Shown here one piece after another: positions 42,702 to 51,221 of a DNA stretch of 64,000 nucleotides. The notes beneath the pieces were generated by a model. That model saw nothing but the letters and a program-made list of their open reading frames with translations, did no database searches and had not been told where the DNA came from. How positions within the stretch are numbered: position 1 is the stretch's first letter; every line of letters starts with the position of its first letter. A program made the position numbers and the translations under genes. The DNA lies in NCBI GenBank assembly GCA_947456955.1, contig CANGTQ010000006.1, positions 1-64,000 of the forward strand. The letters are read 5' to 3'. The DNA comes from Flavobacteriaceae bacterium. Lineage in GTDB: Bacteria; Bacteroidota; Bacteroidia; Flavobacteriales; Flavobacteriaceae.

Positions 42702-43340
42702 ATGCATTTCGATGAGTTCTTAAAATATGCACCAAAAGTACTAAATGTTGCCCTTCCGGCAAGGAAAGCACATGTAAAAATGGTTCCACCTAATAGAGAA
42801 GAATTATTGAAAAATATCGATTTCTCTAAAACTATTCCCAAAAAGGCTGCTGTTATGATGCTTTTTTATCCAAAAAAATCAGAAACACATTTAGCATTAA
42901 TTCTTAGAAATTCATATAATGGTGTGCATTCTTCACAGATTGCGTTTCCCGGAGGAAAAGTAGAACCGGAAGATTTTGATTTAAAACAAACGGCTATTCG
43001 GGAAACCCATGAAGAAATTGGTATTCATCCTAGTGCAATTAATATAGTTTGCGCCTTTACCGAAGTTTATATTCCTCCTAGCAATTATATGGTTTATCCT
43101 TTTTTGGGTTATAGCCAAGTTGAATTAGACTTTGAATTACAGGTAGATGAAGTAGCAGGTATTGTCGAGTTACCCTTAAAAGATTTTTTGGATGATAAAA
43201 TTATCGTTACCAATACCATGAAAACATCCTACGCGGGAAACATTGAAGTGCCCGGTTTTCAAGTAAATGAACACTTCGTTTGGGGAGCAACAGCCATGAT
43301 GTTAAGTGAATTAAAAGAAACATTAAAATTAGTTTTATAA
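42702..43340 (+). CDS. Nudix hydrolase, CoA pyrophosphatase (NudL-like)
   Basis: The 212-residue protein has the NuCoA signature SSQIAFPGGK (78-86), directly before the Nudix box, whose catalytic part is AIRETHEEIGI (R100, E101, E104, E105). This combination marks CoA pyrophosphatases that cleave coenzyme A or acyl-CoA to phosphopantetheine and ADP. The spacing within the box (GGKVEPEDFDLKQT) carries the two-residue variation typical of this group. It may maintain the CoA pool; no other CoA gene is adjacent except distant panB. Confidence 0.88.
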   Translation: MHFDEFLKYAPKVLNVALPARKAHVKMVPPNREELLKNIDFSKTIPKKAAVMMLFYPKKSETHLALILRNSYNGVHSSQIAFPGGKVEPEDFDLKQTAIRETHEEIGIHPSAINIVCAFTEVYIPPSNYMVYPFLGYSQVELDFELQVDEVAGIVELPLKDFLDDKIIVTNTMKTSYAGNIEVPGFQVNEHFVWGATAMMLSELKETLKLVL

Positions 43341-43419
43341 AGTTTTAGTTTTTGTAGATTTGCAACCCGATTCCGATTCCGAAGATTCTGGGCGGAAATA
43401 GACTAATTAAAAATGAATT

Positions 43420-44247
43420 ATGGGGTTATTTAAAAGAAATCCTTTTGGTCACATACTTTTTATCAAAAAATGGTTAATCCGAATTTTTGGTCTCATTACT
43501 CACAGAAGATACAGAGGTTTTAACGAATTGCAAATTGATGGTTCCGAAATCATCGCTTCTTTACCAGATAAAAACGTACTGTTTATCTCTAATCACCAGA
43601 CTTATTTTGCCGATGTTGTAGCGATGTTTCATGTTTTTAATGCAAGTCTTTCAGGAAGGCAAGATACTATTAAAAACGTGGGCTATTTGTGGCAGCCTAA
43701 AATGAATATTTATTATGTTGCAGCAAGTGAAACTATGAAATCGGGATTGTTACCACGTATTTTGTCTTATGTGGGTTCTATTTCGGTAGAAAGAACATGG
43801 CGTTCCGGAGGCAAAGACGTAACCGAAAAACGTGAGGTAAATCCAAATGATACAGAGAATATTAGGATTGCACTTGAAGATGGTTGGGTAATTACGTTTC
43901 CGCAAGGAACAACAAAGTCTTTTAAACCGGTTAGAAAAGGAACAGCTCATATTATTAAGCAATACAAGCCCATAGTGGTACCAATAGTAATTGACGGTTT
44001 CCGTCGTTCATTTGACAAAAAAGGGTTGCGTTTAAAAAAGAAAAATATATTGCAATCGTTTATCATTAAAGAACCTTTGGTTATTGATTATGAAAACGAA
44101 ACGATTGAGCAGATTGTTGAAAAAATAGAATATGCCATAGAGCAACATCCATCATTTTTAAAAGTGATTCCAGCCGAGGAAATCGAAGAACAAGAGCGCC
44201 TAAACAAACTTAGAGAATGGAATGTTGATAATAAAGAGATTCCGTAA
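43420..44247 (+). CDS. 1-acylglycerol-3-phosphate acyltransferase-like protein
   Basis: The PlsC-like fold is recognised from the acyltransferase box ISNHQTYFADV (H59 and D65) and the glycerol-phosphate-binding region VGSISVERTWRSGGKDVTEK and TFPQGTTKSFKPVRKGTAH. In typical enzymes the catalytic pair is HxxxxD and the third motif is FPEGT; here the spacing is HxxxxxD and Glu is replaced by Gln. The protein is 275 residues long and has a hydrophobic N-terminus. It may acylate a lipid or lipid precursor at the membrane; the substitutions leave some doubt about activity. It starts with ATG after the Nudix gene, with an 80-base spacer. Confidence 0.8.
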   Translation: MGLFKRNPFGHILFIKKWLIRIFGLITHRRYRGFNELQIDGSEIIASLPDKNVLFISNHQTYFADVVAMFHVFNASLSGRQDTIKNVGYLWQPKMNIYYVAASETMKSGLLPRILSYVGSISVERTWRSGGKDVTEKREVNPNDTENIRIALEDGWVITFPQGTTKSFKPVRKGTAHIIKQYKPIVVPIVIDGFRRSFDKKGLRLKKKNILQSFIIKEPLVIDYENETIEQIVEKIEYAIEQHPSFLKVIPAEEIEEQERLNKLREWNVDNKEIP

Positions 44248-44266
44248 TTAACTCGGATTTTCTTTT

Positions 44267-44905
44267 TTACAAATCTATTTTCTTTAATTCTTTATAATTG
44301 GAATTCAGTTTTCGGAGTAAAATACCATATAATAATCGGTAGAACAACCAAACCAATCCAATAAATACTATAATACTTAAAAGCATTATACCAACCGTAA
44401 CAATCAAAGTGTTATAATTGTTTTCATTTGCGATTTGGTTTTTTACTATTTCCATTCTTGGATTAAATTTAAATTCCATTATAAAGGCGGCAATCATACT
44501 CAGGAGTGACATTAACAAATTATACCAAACGTAATACTGAACCGTTTTACGTGTTTTTAAAATGTCGTGCATTAACTGATTGGTTGAAGCTGTAGTCGAA
44601 ATCTTGATATAGTTTTTATAAAAATTGTAGATGAACCATAAAATCACTACATAGTTTACAACGTTTAGAACTTGGAAATACATACTAAGATTTTCCGCGT
44701 TAAGGTTTTTCAAGTATTCATCAACTTTGAAAAAAATGCTAATGACTCCCCAAAACAATACTTCAATGATACTGATAATCAAAATCCATTTCACAATAGA
44801 CGATGATTTTTTGTGCAGCATTTTATAAATTTCACTTTCGGAAACTTGCTCGTAAGAATGGCTATCTTTTTGCCACGCTTTTTTTAATAAATCCAACTCT
44901 TCCAT
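44267..44905 (-). CDS. Membrane protein paired with an ECF sigma factor
   Basis: The 212-residue protein has an acidic, helical cytoplasmic N-terminus (MEELDLLKKAWQKDSHSYEQ) and four hydrophobic segments (about 38-58, 75-95, 122-143 and 170-195). It begins five bases after the upstream sigma-factor stop, so the two are co-transcribed. Its location suggests a membrane anti-sigma or sensor, although no zinc-binding anti-sigma domain with HxxxCxxC is visible. I do not recognise a named family beyond flavobacterial hypothetical proteins. Confidence 0.7.
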   Translation of the reverse strand: MEELDLLKKAWQKDSHSYEQVSESEIYKMLHKKSSSIVKWILIISIIEVLFWGVISIFFKVDEYLKNLNAENLSMYFQVLNVVNYVVILWFIYNFYKNYIKISTTASTNQLMHDILKTRKTVQYYVWYNLLMSLLSMIAAFIMEFKFNPRMEIVKNQIANENNYNTLIVTVGIMLLSIIVFIGLVWLFYRLLYGILLRKLNSNYKELKKIDL

Positions 44906-44910
44906 AATCC

Positions 44911-45405
44911 TTAGGGATTTAATATTTTTTTTAATTTACCTTTAATTCTGTTCATTTTTACTCGAGCATTTACTTCACTTATACCCAGAGTCTCTGATAT
45001 TTCAGTATAATCTTTGTCTTCTAGATATAGAAAAACGAGTGCTTTTTCGATATCATTTAACTGTTGCACCGCCTGATACATCAACTTGATTTGTTCTTCT
45101 TCTTCAAAGTTGTATTCTTCTTGTGATATGAAATGTTTTTGTGCTTCGAATGATGTGGTTGCGACTGTGCGTGTACTTTTTCGATAAAGCGTAATGGCAG
45201 TGTTCAGCGCCACACGATAGGCCCAAGTTGAGAATTTAGAGTCTCCTCTAAATTTTGGGAATGCTTTCCAAAGCTGAATGGTAATTTCCTGAAACAAATC
45301 TTTATGTGCATCTTCATCATTGGTATACAACCGACATATCTTGTGGATAATGTTCTGATTGTTCTTTAATTGCTTTACAAATAATTGTTCCAGATTGTTA
45401 CTCAT
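44911..45405 (-). CDS. ECF-type RNA polymerase sigma factor
   Basis: Region 2 (about 15-80, with NEDAHKDLFQEITIQLWKAF and GDSKFSTWAYRVALNTAI) and region 4 (about 105-160; LNDIEKALVFLYLEDKDYTE and ISETLGISEVNARVKMNRIK) are both present in about 164 residues. The start is the ATG at 45405 (MSNNLEQLFVKQ); a TTG 14 codons upstream is unlikely. It directs RNA polymerase to alternative promoters. Gene order suggests its partner is the membrane protein next to it. Confidence 0.92.
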   Translation of the reverse strand: MSNNLEQLFVKQLKNNQNIIHKICRLYTNDEDAHKDLFQEITIQLWKAFPKFRGDSKFSTWAYRVALNTAITLYRKSTRTVATTSFEAQKHFISQEEYNFEEEEQIKLMYQAVQQLNDIEKALVFLYLEDKDYTEISETLGISEVNARVKMNRIKGKLKKILNP

Positions 45406-45457
45406 AGTCTCGTTAGTAATAAAAGCATCTGTTTTGTTACATCTCAAAGATATTAAT

Positions 45458-45523
45458 TAGCCACGAATACAGGAATGTTTTTTTATCGGATACATACTGA
45501 ATTATTCGTTTATTCGTGGCAAA
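45458..45523. repeat. GCCACGAAT inverted repeat
   Basis: TTAGCCACGAATACAGGAAT and ATTATTCGTTTATTCGTGGC are inverted relative to each other, with the words GCCACGAAT on both arms. It lies between the divergent sigma-factor and CvfB genes. Confidence 0.6.
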
Positions 45524-45532
45524 AAATAAACG

Positions 45533-45540
45533 TATCTTTG
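45533..45540 (+). promoter_or_regulatory. Putative -7 box of the CvfB-like gene
   Basis: TATCTTTG fits TAnnTTTG and lies 25 bases before the ATG. No clear -33 TTG was found. Confidence 0.5.
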
Positions 45541-45565
45541 CAGCAAATATTGCTAGCATAAAAAA

Positions 45566-46396
45566 ATGGAACTAGGACAATACAATACTCTCAAAATAGC
45601 ACGTGAAACCAAAGTTGGACTTTTTTTAACCGATGGAAAAGACGATGTTTTACTACCGCTGAAATATGTTCCAAAGGATTATAATATAGGCGATGAGCTG
45701 ATTGTTTTTGTTTATCTTGATCATGAAGAAAGACCGGTGGCAACAACATTGGAACCCTATATACTTATGGATGAATTTGGATTACTTCGTGTGAATTATG
45801 TCAATAATATTGGTGCTTTTTTAGATTGGGGTTTAGAGAAAGATATTTTGGTTCCGTTCAAAGAACAAGCTAGGCCAATGGAAAAGGGAAAACGCTATTT
45901 GGTCTTTGCTTACATTGATAAAAAAACCAATAGAATTGTAGCTTCCAGTAAAACCAATCAATTTTTGAACAATGAAAATTTGACTGTTGCTGTTGGAGAT
46001 GAAGTAGATTTAATCATTTCGCACATTACTGAAGTCGGAATTAATGTCATCATCAACGACATACATAAAGGATTATTATACAAAGACCAGGTTTATGATG
46101 ATATCCGAACCGGAGATAGGATGACAGGTTATATCAAAGCGATTCGTCCCGATAATAAAATTGATGTTTCGTTGCAAAAATTAGGATATGAGAATATTGA
46201 ACCTAATGCCGAAAAAATCCTTGACGAGCTTAGAGCCAGCAGAGGCTTTCTACGATTGAATGACAACAGCCATCCGGAAGACATTAAAACGGTGTTGAAG
46301 ATGAGTAAAAAAACTTTCAAAAAAGCCATTGGTTCACTCTACAAAGACAAACTTATCGAAATTAAAGACGACGGAATTTATTTAGTTACAGCATAA
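45566..46396 (+). CDS. CvfB/YitL-like S1-domain RNA-binding protein
   Basis: The 276-residue protein starts MELGQYNTLKIARETKVGLF and contains several small OB-type modules, including LLRVNYVNNIGAFLDWGLEK and LIISHITEVGINVIINDIHK, which are S1-like. A winged-helix segment ends it (NSHPEDIKTVLKMSKKTFKK and AIGSLYKDKLIEIKDDGIYL). This matches CvfB, a virulence-linked RNA-binding regulator in Firmicutes. The function in flavobacteria is unknown. It starts with ATG. The stop directly abuts the stop of the convergent serine hydrolase gene. Confidence 0.87.
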   Translation: MELGQYNTLKIARETKVGLFLTDGKDDVLLPLKYVPKDYNIGDELIVFVYLDHEERPVATTLEPYILMDEFGLLRVNYVNNIGAFLDWGLEKDILVPFKEQARPMEKGKRYLVFAYIDKKTNRIVASSKTNQFLNNENLTVAVGDEVDLIISHITEVGINVIINDIHKGLLYKDQVYDDIRTGDRMTGYIKAIRPDNKIDVSLQKLGYENIEPNAEKILDELRASRGFLRLNDNSHPEDIKTVLKMSKKTFKKAIGSLYKDKLIEIKDDGIYLVTA

Positions 46397-47620
46397 TCAT
46401 TCTTCGCATTCTGTTTCAGGCGGAAGCGGCTTTTCTATTTCTGTTTTCTTTTCGTAAAAAAGACTGCTTACCATACTCAAAGTAGCATAAGGTCGGTTTG
46501 AATATTTATTTCCCAAACAAACTACAGTTACCGTATCTTTTTTTACCGGAACAAATGACGTGTTGTTTCCATGCCACCAACCGTTATGGTATATCATTTT
46601 TTCATTATTTGGAGGCAAAAACCGCATACGCATTCCCAAACCATAATCTTTAATTGGTTTAGCAACATGAATAGTGCTATAACCAAAATAAGCTTCCTGT
46701 ATAAGCTCCGGTTTTATAAATTCGGGCGAATAGGTTCCCATATCAAACTTTACCAAATCTCTTGGTGTCGAATAAATATTTTTATCACCATACAAATCAT
46801 CAAACTGATCCCATGGAAATATAGTATTTCCTCTATACGATTTTGAAGCCGTTTCTCTGTCTGTTTCATAGTTAAAGACATAGGAATTTGTCATTCCCAA
46901 TGGTTTGAATATCAATTCCTGCATGGCTTTTCGATAGTTTAAACCAGTAGCTTTTTCAATGATTAAAGCTAAGATTATGTAATTGGTATTACAATAATCA
47001 AAATGGGTATCATTCGGAGTTTTTAATCGGAATTTATTTTGAGCCAGTAAATTATAAATATCTTGATTAGTCAGTACTTTTTTCCGATTCCAATTCTTTT
47101 TCATCAATCCGGGAAAATTGGCATAATGTTGCAAACCGCTTCTGTGATTGAGTAATGTTCTTATTGTAGTGCTTTTATAAGGAAATTTAGGAAGCCAATC
47201 GGTTACTTTTTGGTCTAGTGTAATATTGTCTTGTTGCACTAATCTTAAAATAGCTGTTGCGGTTAAAACTTTACTTACAGACGCTAAATGAATTGGAGTA
47301 GTAGCGTCAATTTTTTTTCCGGTTTTTAGATTAGCAAATCCTTTATAATCTTCATAAATGACACGACCGTTTTTTACAACAATGAAACCGCCACTATAGT
47401 ATGGGGAATTAATATTTTTGTTATAAAAAGAATCTATTTTTTGTTTTTTTTCATTGATGTATTCATCAGAAACGTTTCCCATTTTTATTGGAAAAGAAGA
47501 AGTAATATGCAAACTGTCATTTGGATTTTCCTTATTAGAATCAATAGTATGCCAACCAGTTTTTGGACTGGAAAAGTAGAATAATGTTGATAAGAGGAAT
47601 GTAATTAAGGTAATCTTCAT
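46397..47620 (-). CDS. Serine hydrolase, beta-lactamase class C family
   Basis: A signal peptide (about 1-18) precedes a penicillin-binding-like hydrolase domain with nucleophile S114 and K117 in ASVSKV and Y209-C-N211 in the YxN motif. The third motif is YHNGWW rather than KTG, as is usual in this non-beta-lactamase branch (EstB- or D-aminopeptidase-like). It should act outside the inner membrane. Substrate and function are unknown, and resistance should not be inferred. The protein is 407 residues with an ATG start. Confidence 0.88.
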   Translation of the reverse strand: MKITLITFLLSTLFYFSSPKTGWHTIDSNKENPNDSLHITSSFPIKMGNVSDEYINEKKQKIDSFYNKNINSPYYSGGFIVVKNGRVIYEDYKGFANLKTGKKIDATTPIHLASVSKVLTATAILRLVQQDNITLDQKVTDWLPKFPYKSTTIRTLLNHRSGLQHYANFPGLMKKNWNRKKVLTNQDIYNLLAQNKFRLKTPNDTHFDYCNTNYIILALIIEKATGLNYRKAMQELIFKPLGMTNSYVFNYETDRETASKSYRGNTIFPWDQFDDLYGDKNIYSTPRDLVKFDMGTYSPEFIKPELIQEAYFGYSTIHVAKPIKDYGLGMRMRFLPPNNEKMIYHNGWWHGNNTSFVPVKKDTVTVVCLGNKYSNRPYATLSMVSSLFYEKKTEIEKPLPPETECEE

Positions 47621-47711
47621 AACTGTAATAAAGTATACAATAATACCGATATTTAATCAAAATAAAAACCTTTATTTTCTAAAATTTTTACAGTAGTTAT
47701 TAAAAATAATA

Positions 47712-47741
47712 AACCTGACAAGTATTAATCCTGGTCAGGTT
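47712..47741 (-). terminator. Probable terminator after the TonB-like gene
   Basis: AACCTGAC (47712-47719) pairs with GTCAGGTT (47734-47741). In the minus-strand direction T-rich sequence follows the stem, downstream of the TonB-like gene. Confidence 0.65.
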
Positions 47742-47775
47742 CAAGGGCAAAAAGGGAAAAATACTAACGTAACTT

Positions 47776-48582
47776 TTAAAGGGCAACTTTTATCGGAAGT
47801 GTATAAAGTGTTCTCATTTTTTCTCCGTCTTTATAGCCTGGCGCCCATTTTACTTTTAGTGATCTCAACACTCGGATAGCTTCTCTTTCCAGATTTTTAT
47901 CGGAACTTCTTAACACTTTAATATTACTCATTGCACCATCTTTTTCAATAACAAAAGACATTATAACGCTTATCATACTTAAATGTTCATCAACCTCTGG
48001 TTTTTCAATATTGTTACCTACATATTCATAGAATTTATTTATTCCACCGGGATATTCCGGAAGTCTGTCTAATGTACCACTTAGCACAGGTTCACTTCCT
48101 ACGGTTGTTGGAGTGGTAGTAGTTATAGGGCTATCTCCGTCTGTTGAAGTAGAAACTGTCGAACCGGTTTCGGTTCCATTGCCAGAAGTGTTTAAAGTCA
48201 TTGGTATTGTTGCTGTTACCGGAATCTCTATTTCTTCGGGAGTTGTAGACGCTACATATTTTTTAAATTTATTTGGCGAAGCAGCTTTAGCCTGAATATT
48301 TGGAGTCATAGGTTTCGTTGGCTCAACTCTAGGTTTTAGCTTTATAGGTGTAATTGTTGGTGAAACCGGACAGTTAATTGTCGTAGGTTCAGGCTTACTT
48401 CCGAAAGAAGAAAATAAGAACCAACCGCCAAGTAGTACTAAAATTAGTGTTAAACTACCAAGGAACGCAAATAATGTAGTTCGGGAATTTTCCTGGCGTA
48501 ACTGATACGCTCCATAAGCTTTGTTCTTGTCTTCAAAAACCAGATCTATCCAGTTTTTTTCATAAATACTAACGTTTGACAT
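47776..48582 (-). CDS. TonB-family energy transducer
   Basis: The 268-residue protein has a cytoplasmic start (MSNVSIYEKNWIDLVFEDKN, then KAYGAYQLRQENSRT), a single membrane helix (about 34-56), a Pro/Thr-rich periplasmic linker (PTKPMTPNIQAKAASP, TTTTPTTVGSEP) and a TonB C-terminal domain (about 170-268; RLPEYPGGINKFYEYVGNNI, then REAIRVLRSLKVKWAPGYKD). The KAYGAY motif is common in Bacteroidetes TonB-like proteins. It probably couples proton-motive force to outer-membrane transporters, or acts in a related envelope system. It is transcribed alone, downstream of the ECF sigma gene. Confidence 0.86.
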   Translation of the reverse strand: MSNVSIYEKNWIDLVFEDKNKAYGAYQLRQENSRTTLFAFLGSLTLILVLLGGWFLFSSFGSKPEPTTINCPVSPTITPIKLKPRVEPTKPMTPNIQAKAASPNKFKKYVASTTPEEIEIPVTATIPMTLNTSGNGTETGSTVSTSTDGDSPITTTTPTTVGSEPVLSGTLDRLPEYPGGINKFYEYVGNNIEKPEVDEHLSMISVIMSFVIEKDGAMSNIKVLRSSDKNLEREAIRVLRSLKVKWAPGYKDGEKMRTLYTLPIKVAL

Positions 48583-48751
48583 AATTAAATGATTTAAAGG
48601 TTAAGTATCTATGTTACATAAGCGAGACGTTTTTATGTATAACGTAGCATATTATAAAATAGTATATGATTTCGTAAAATATTTAAAATAAAAACATTAA
48701 AATCCCTTTTTTATTGAATTTTAATGGATATTTTATCAAAAAAAGAAATGA

Positions 48752-49303
48752 TTATTTTTTGCTTTCGATGATTTCTGCCAACAGTTTTTTGGCGCGAAGC
48801 AATTTTATTTTGACGTTACTCAATGGCTCATTAAGTTGTTCTGAAATTTCCTGATAACTCATTTCCTGAAAATAACGCAGTTGAATTACTTCCTGATAAT
48901 GAGGTTTTAATTCTTTAATGAATTGCAATAATCGGGATAAGTTTTGTTCTATAATTAAAGCGTCTTCAACTGATGGAGTAGTATCGGCAATAGTATAGGC
49001 GAGTTGATCTTCTTCATTGGTAATTTCAACAAATATGGTCGATTTTTTTTTGCGAAGCATATCAATATGCACATTTTTGGCAATCGCAATCAACCAGGTA
49101 TTGAACTGAAATTCAGGATTGTAGGTTGTTATTTTATCAAAAGCTTTAGAGAAAGTTTCAATGGCAATATCTTCTGCATCAGTTTCATTTTCCGTGCGTT
49201 TAAGCATAAAGCCGTATACTTCATTCCAGTAGTGGTCTAGCAAATACGTAAAGGCAACCTGGTCGCCTTTTTTTGCTTTTTCTATATATGCCTTTATTTC
49301 CAA
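48752..49303 (-). CDS. ECF-type RNA polymerase sigma factor
   Basis: Sigma region 2 (YLLDHYWNEVYGFMLKRTEN, ETFSKAFDKITTYNPEFQFN and TWLIAIAKNVHIDMLRKK) and region 4 (LKPHYQEVIQLRYFQEMSYQ and EISEQLNEPLSNVKIKLLRA) fill the 183 residues. No ATG fits the N-terminus; TTG at 49303 (MEIKAYIEKAKKGDQ) is the likely start, overlapping the upstream glycosyltransferase stop by ten bases and suggesting translational coupling. No anti-sigma gene follows; the next gene downstream is the TonB-like protein. Its regulon is unknown. Confidence 0.9.
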   Translation of the reverse strand: MEIKAYIEKAKKGDQVAFTYLLDHYWNEVYGFMLKRTENETDAEDIAIETFSKAFDKITTYNPEFQFNTWLIAIAKNVHIDMLRKKKSTIFVEITNEEDQLAYTIADTTPSVEDALIIEQNLSRLLQFIKELKPHYQEVIQLRYFQEMSYQEISEQLNEPLSNVKIKLLRAKKLLAEIIESKK

Positions 49304-50400
49304 TGTACTGGTTTGGATAAAGTATTGGTTAAAAAAATATTCAATTGTGTAAAAATTAAAACTATTTCAATTATTGGAAACCAATACATTACGTCTTTTT
49401 CTTTAAGTTTTCCTGCTGCATATCCCATGGTAACCCAAGCAAAAATGTAACGAAAACCAATTATACTTACTACAGCAATCCATTGAAATTGAAATGCTAA
49501 TAAAATAATTGACAATAGAAGAAATAACAATTGCGAAACGTAAAAAAGACCTAACTGATTTCTGTCAAATAGTTTATAATGTTTGGCTGTAGATACATGA
49601 CGACGTTTTTGGGTAAACCATTCTTTAAAAGAAGTTTTTGGTTTGGAATAGGTGAAACTATCGGGCAAAAAACAAATCGTTGTATTCTTTTTTTCGGCTG
49701 CCTGATTAACAAACAAATCATCGTCTCCGGAACGTATTTTCATATGATCCATAAAACCACGTACTTTGAAAAACTCTTCACGTTTATAGGCCAAATTTCG
49801 ACCAATTCCCATATAAGGCTTGCCAAGTTTTGCCCAAGAAAAATATTGCATTGCCGTTAATAATGTTTCAAATCGAATTATTTTATTTAGGAATGAACCG
49901 CCAATTTTTTCATAGGCACCATAGCCCAAAACAATAGTTTTTTCTACTGTAAACTGAGAACTCATATTGGCAATCCAATTATTTGAAGATGGAATACAAT
50001 CAGTATCTGTAAATAAAAGATACTCGTGCTTTGCGGCTTTGATTCCAAGAGTTAAAGCAAATTTTTTATTACCCCAAAAAGCTTCGTTATTTTCTACTTT
50101 TACCAATTTGATATTGGAATGTAGCTTTTCAAATTCTTCAAAAATCTCCAATGTATTATCGCTTGAAGCATCGTCAATTAAGACAATTTCAAATTGAGGA
50201 TAATCTTGTTCGACAAGTAACGGAATTAAATTTCTAACATTTTCTTCTTCGTTTTTAGCGCAAACAATTACTGAAATCGGAATTCTTTTTGGTGTTCCAG
50301 ACTGGGGTTTAGCAAATGAAAATTTACCAAAAACTACAATGTAATAAAGGAATTGAATAACAACAATGGCAACAAATAAAAAGAAAATAGATAATAACAT
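49294..50400 (-). CDS. Family 2 glycosyltransferase, membrane-bound
   Basis: The first 25 residues form a membrane helix (FFLFVAIVVIQFLYYIVVFG). The GT-A domain follows, with SVIVCAKNEEENV, VLIDDASSDNTLE, the DxD motif in FTDTDCIPSS, SGDDDLFVNQAA and the QKRRHV motif (QxxRW equivalent). Two or three hydrophobic helices end the protein. This is the processive-type GT2 architecture, but no polysaccharide operon surrounds it. It overlaps the sigma-factor start by ten bases. The start is an ATG. Confidence 0.9.
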   Translation of the reverse strand: MLLSIFFLFVAIVVIQFLYYIVVFGKFSFAKPQSGTPKRIPISVIVCAKNEEENVRNLIPLLVEQDYPQFEIVLIDDASSDNTLEIFEEFEKLHSNIKLVKVENNEAFWGNKKFALTLGIKAAKHEYLLFTDTDCIPSSNNWIANMSSQFTVEKTIVLGYGAYEKIGGSFLNKIIRFETLLTAMQYFSWAKLGKPYMGIGRNLAYKREEFFKVRGFMDHMKIRSGDDDLFVNQAAEKKNTTICFLPDSFTYSKPKTSFKEWFTQKRRHVSTAKHYKLFDRNQLGLFYVSQLLFLLLSIILLAFQFQWIAVVSIIGFRYIFAWVTMGYAAGKLKEKDVMYWFPIIEIVLIFTQLNIFLTNTLSKPVHWK

Positions 50401-50456
50401 AGTGCTTTTTCGACGTTTAAAAAGGACTGCAAATGTACAAAATCCAAATGTAAATT

Positions 50457-50531
50457 ATGAATTATTAATTATGAATTATGAGTTATAACCCGAGCACTTA
50501 GTGCGAATTGTATGGAGCGCAGCGGAATAAA
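50457..50531. repeat. ATGAATT heptads plus GGAGCGCAGCG element
   Basis: TATGAATTATTAATT, ATGAATT, ATGAGTT run in heptad steps, followed by CCCGAGCACTTAGTGCGAAT and TTGTATGGAGCGCAGCGGAA. The second part has a close counterpart at 59358-59425. Confidence 0.6.
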
Positions 50532-50540
50532 TTTTTAACG

Positions 50541-51155
50541 TTACAATTTCCTATTTTTCTTCATTTCTTCGGCAACAGCAATCGCTTGATTGTCATTAGA
50601 GTTTTCCAGTTTAGAAATGATAGTTTGGTAGTTTTTGTCATCTCTGTTTTGAGACAATTTCTTCTTGGCTTCGACAGCTGTGATTTCAATTTCGAAGGAA
50701 ACAATTCCGTGGGCCTGAAGCATTGTTTTATTTGATAAATCTTCTATACGAACCGGTTTTTCTGATTTGGCTTCGTATTTATTTACCAATCTTTTTAAGG
50801 CTTCAATGCTTTCTTCTAGGGAATGGAGTTTTGCTTTTCCGTAAACGTGAACCGCCAGATAATTCCACGTTGGCACATTTTCATGATCATACCAAGAAGA
50901 AGAAATATATGTATGAACTCCGCTGAATATTGCCAAAACGTCATCATTAGTTTTAAAGCTTTCAGCTTGTGGATTTTCTTTGGAAACGTGACCAACTAAA
51001 TATTGTTTTCCATTCTTTTCTTCTAACAATAACGGTATATGTGTCGCCCACAACTTTCCATCCGTTTGGTTTACCAAAATTCCAAACCCATTTTGATGAA
51101 TGAAGTTTTGGATGTCTTCCTGGTTTTCATTTCTGTAGAGTTCTGGGATATACAT
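50541..51155 (-). CDS. FMN-binding negative transcriptional regulator-like protein (PaiB family)
   Basis: The 204-residue protein starts MYIPELYRNENQEDIQNFIH and contains GFGILVNQTDGKLWATHIPL and TYISSSWYDHENVPTWNYLA, with VHVYGKAK, the signature of PaiB/FMN-binding split-barrel proteins. In Bacillus, PaiB is described as a negative regulator, but it has no DNA-binding helix here; an FMN or heme-linked enzyme activity is equally likely. It starts with ATG and lies downstream of murB on the same strand, separated by a repeat array. Confidence 0.85.
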   Translation of the reverse strand: MYIPELYRNENQEDIQNFIHQNGFGILVNQTDGKLWATHIPLLLEEKNGKQYLVGHVSKENPQAESFKTNDDVLAIFSGVHTYISSSWYDHENVPTWNYLAVHVYGKAKLHSLEESIEALKRLVNKYEAKSEKPVRIEDLSNKTMLQAHGIVSFEIEITAVEAKKKLSQNRDDKNYQTIISKLENSNDNQAIAVAEEMKKNRKL

Positions 51156-51158
51156 GAA

Positions 51159-51221
51159 AATTACGAATTAATAATTACGAATTACAATTTCTGTGAACTG
51201 CAACTGAACACTGATAACTAA
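51159..51221. repeat. AATTACG and CAACTGA heptad arrays
   Basis: AATTACG, AATTAAT, AATTACG, AATTACA (51159-51186) are followed by TGAACTG, CAACTGA, ACACTGA, TAACTAA (51194-51221). The stop codon of murB (51218-51220) lies inside the second array. Confidence 0.75.

Noticed and set aside
46397..47620. A beta-lactamase resistance gene
   Set aside because: The third motif is HNG and the protein fits housekeeping serine hydrolases; resistance cannot be claimed.
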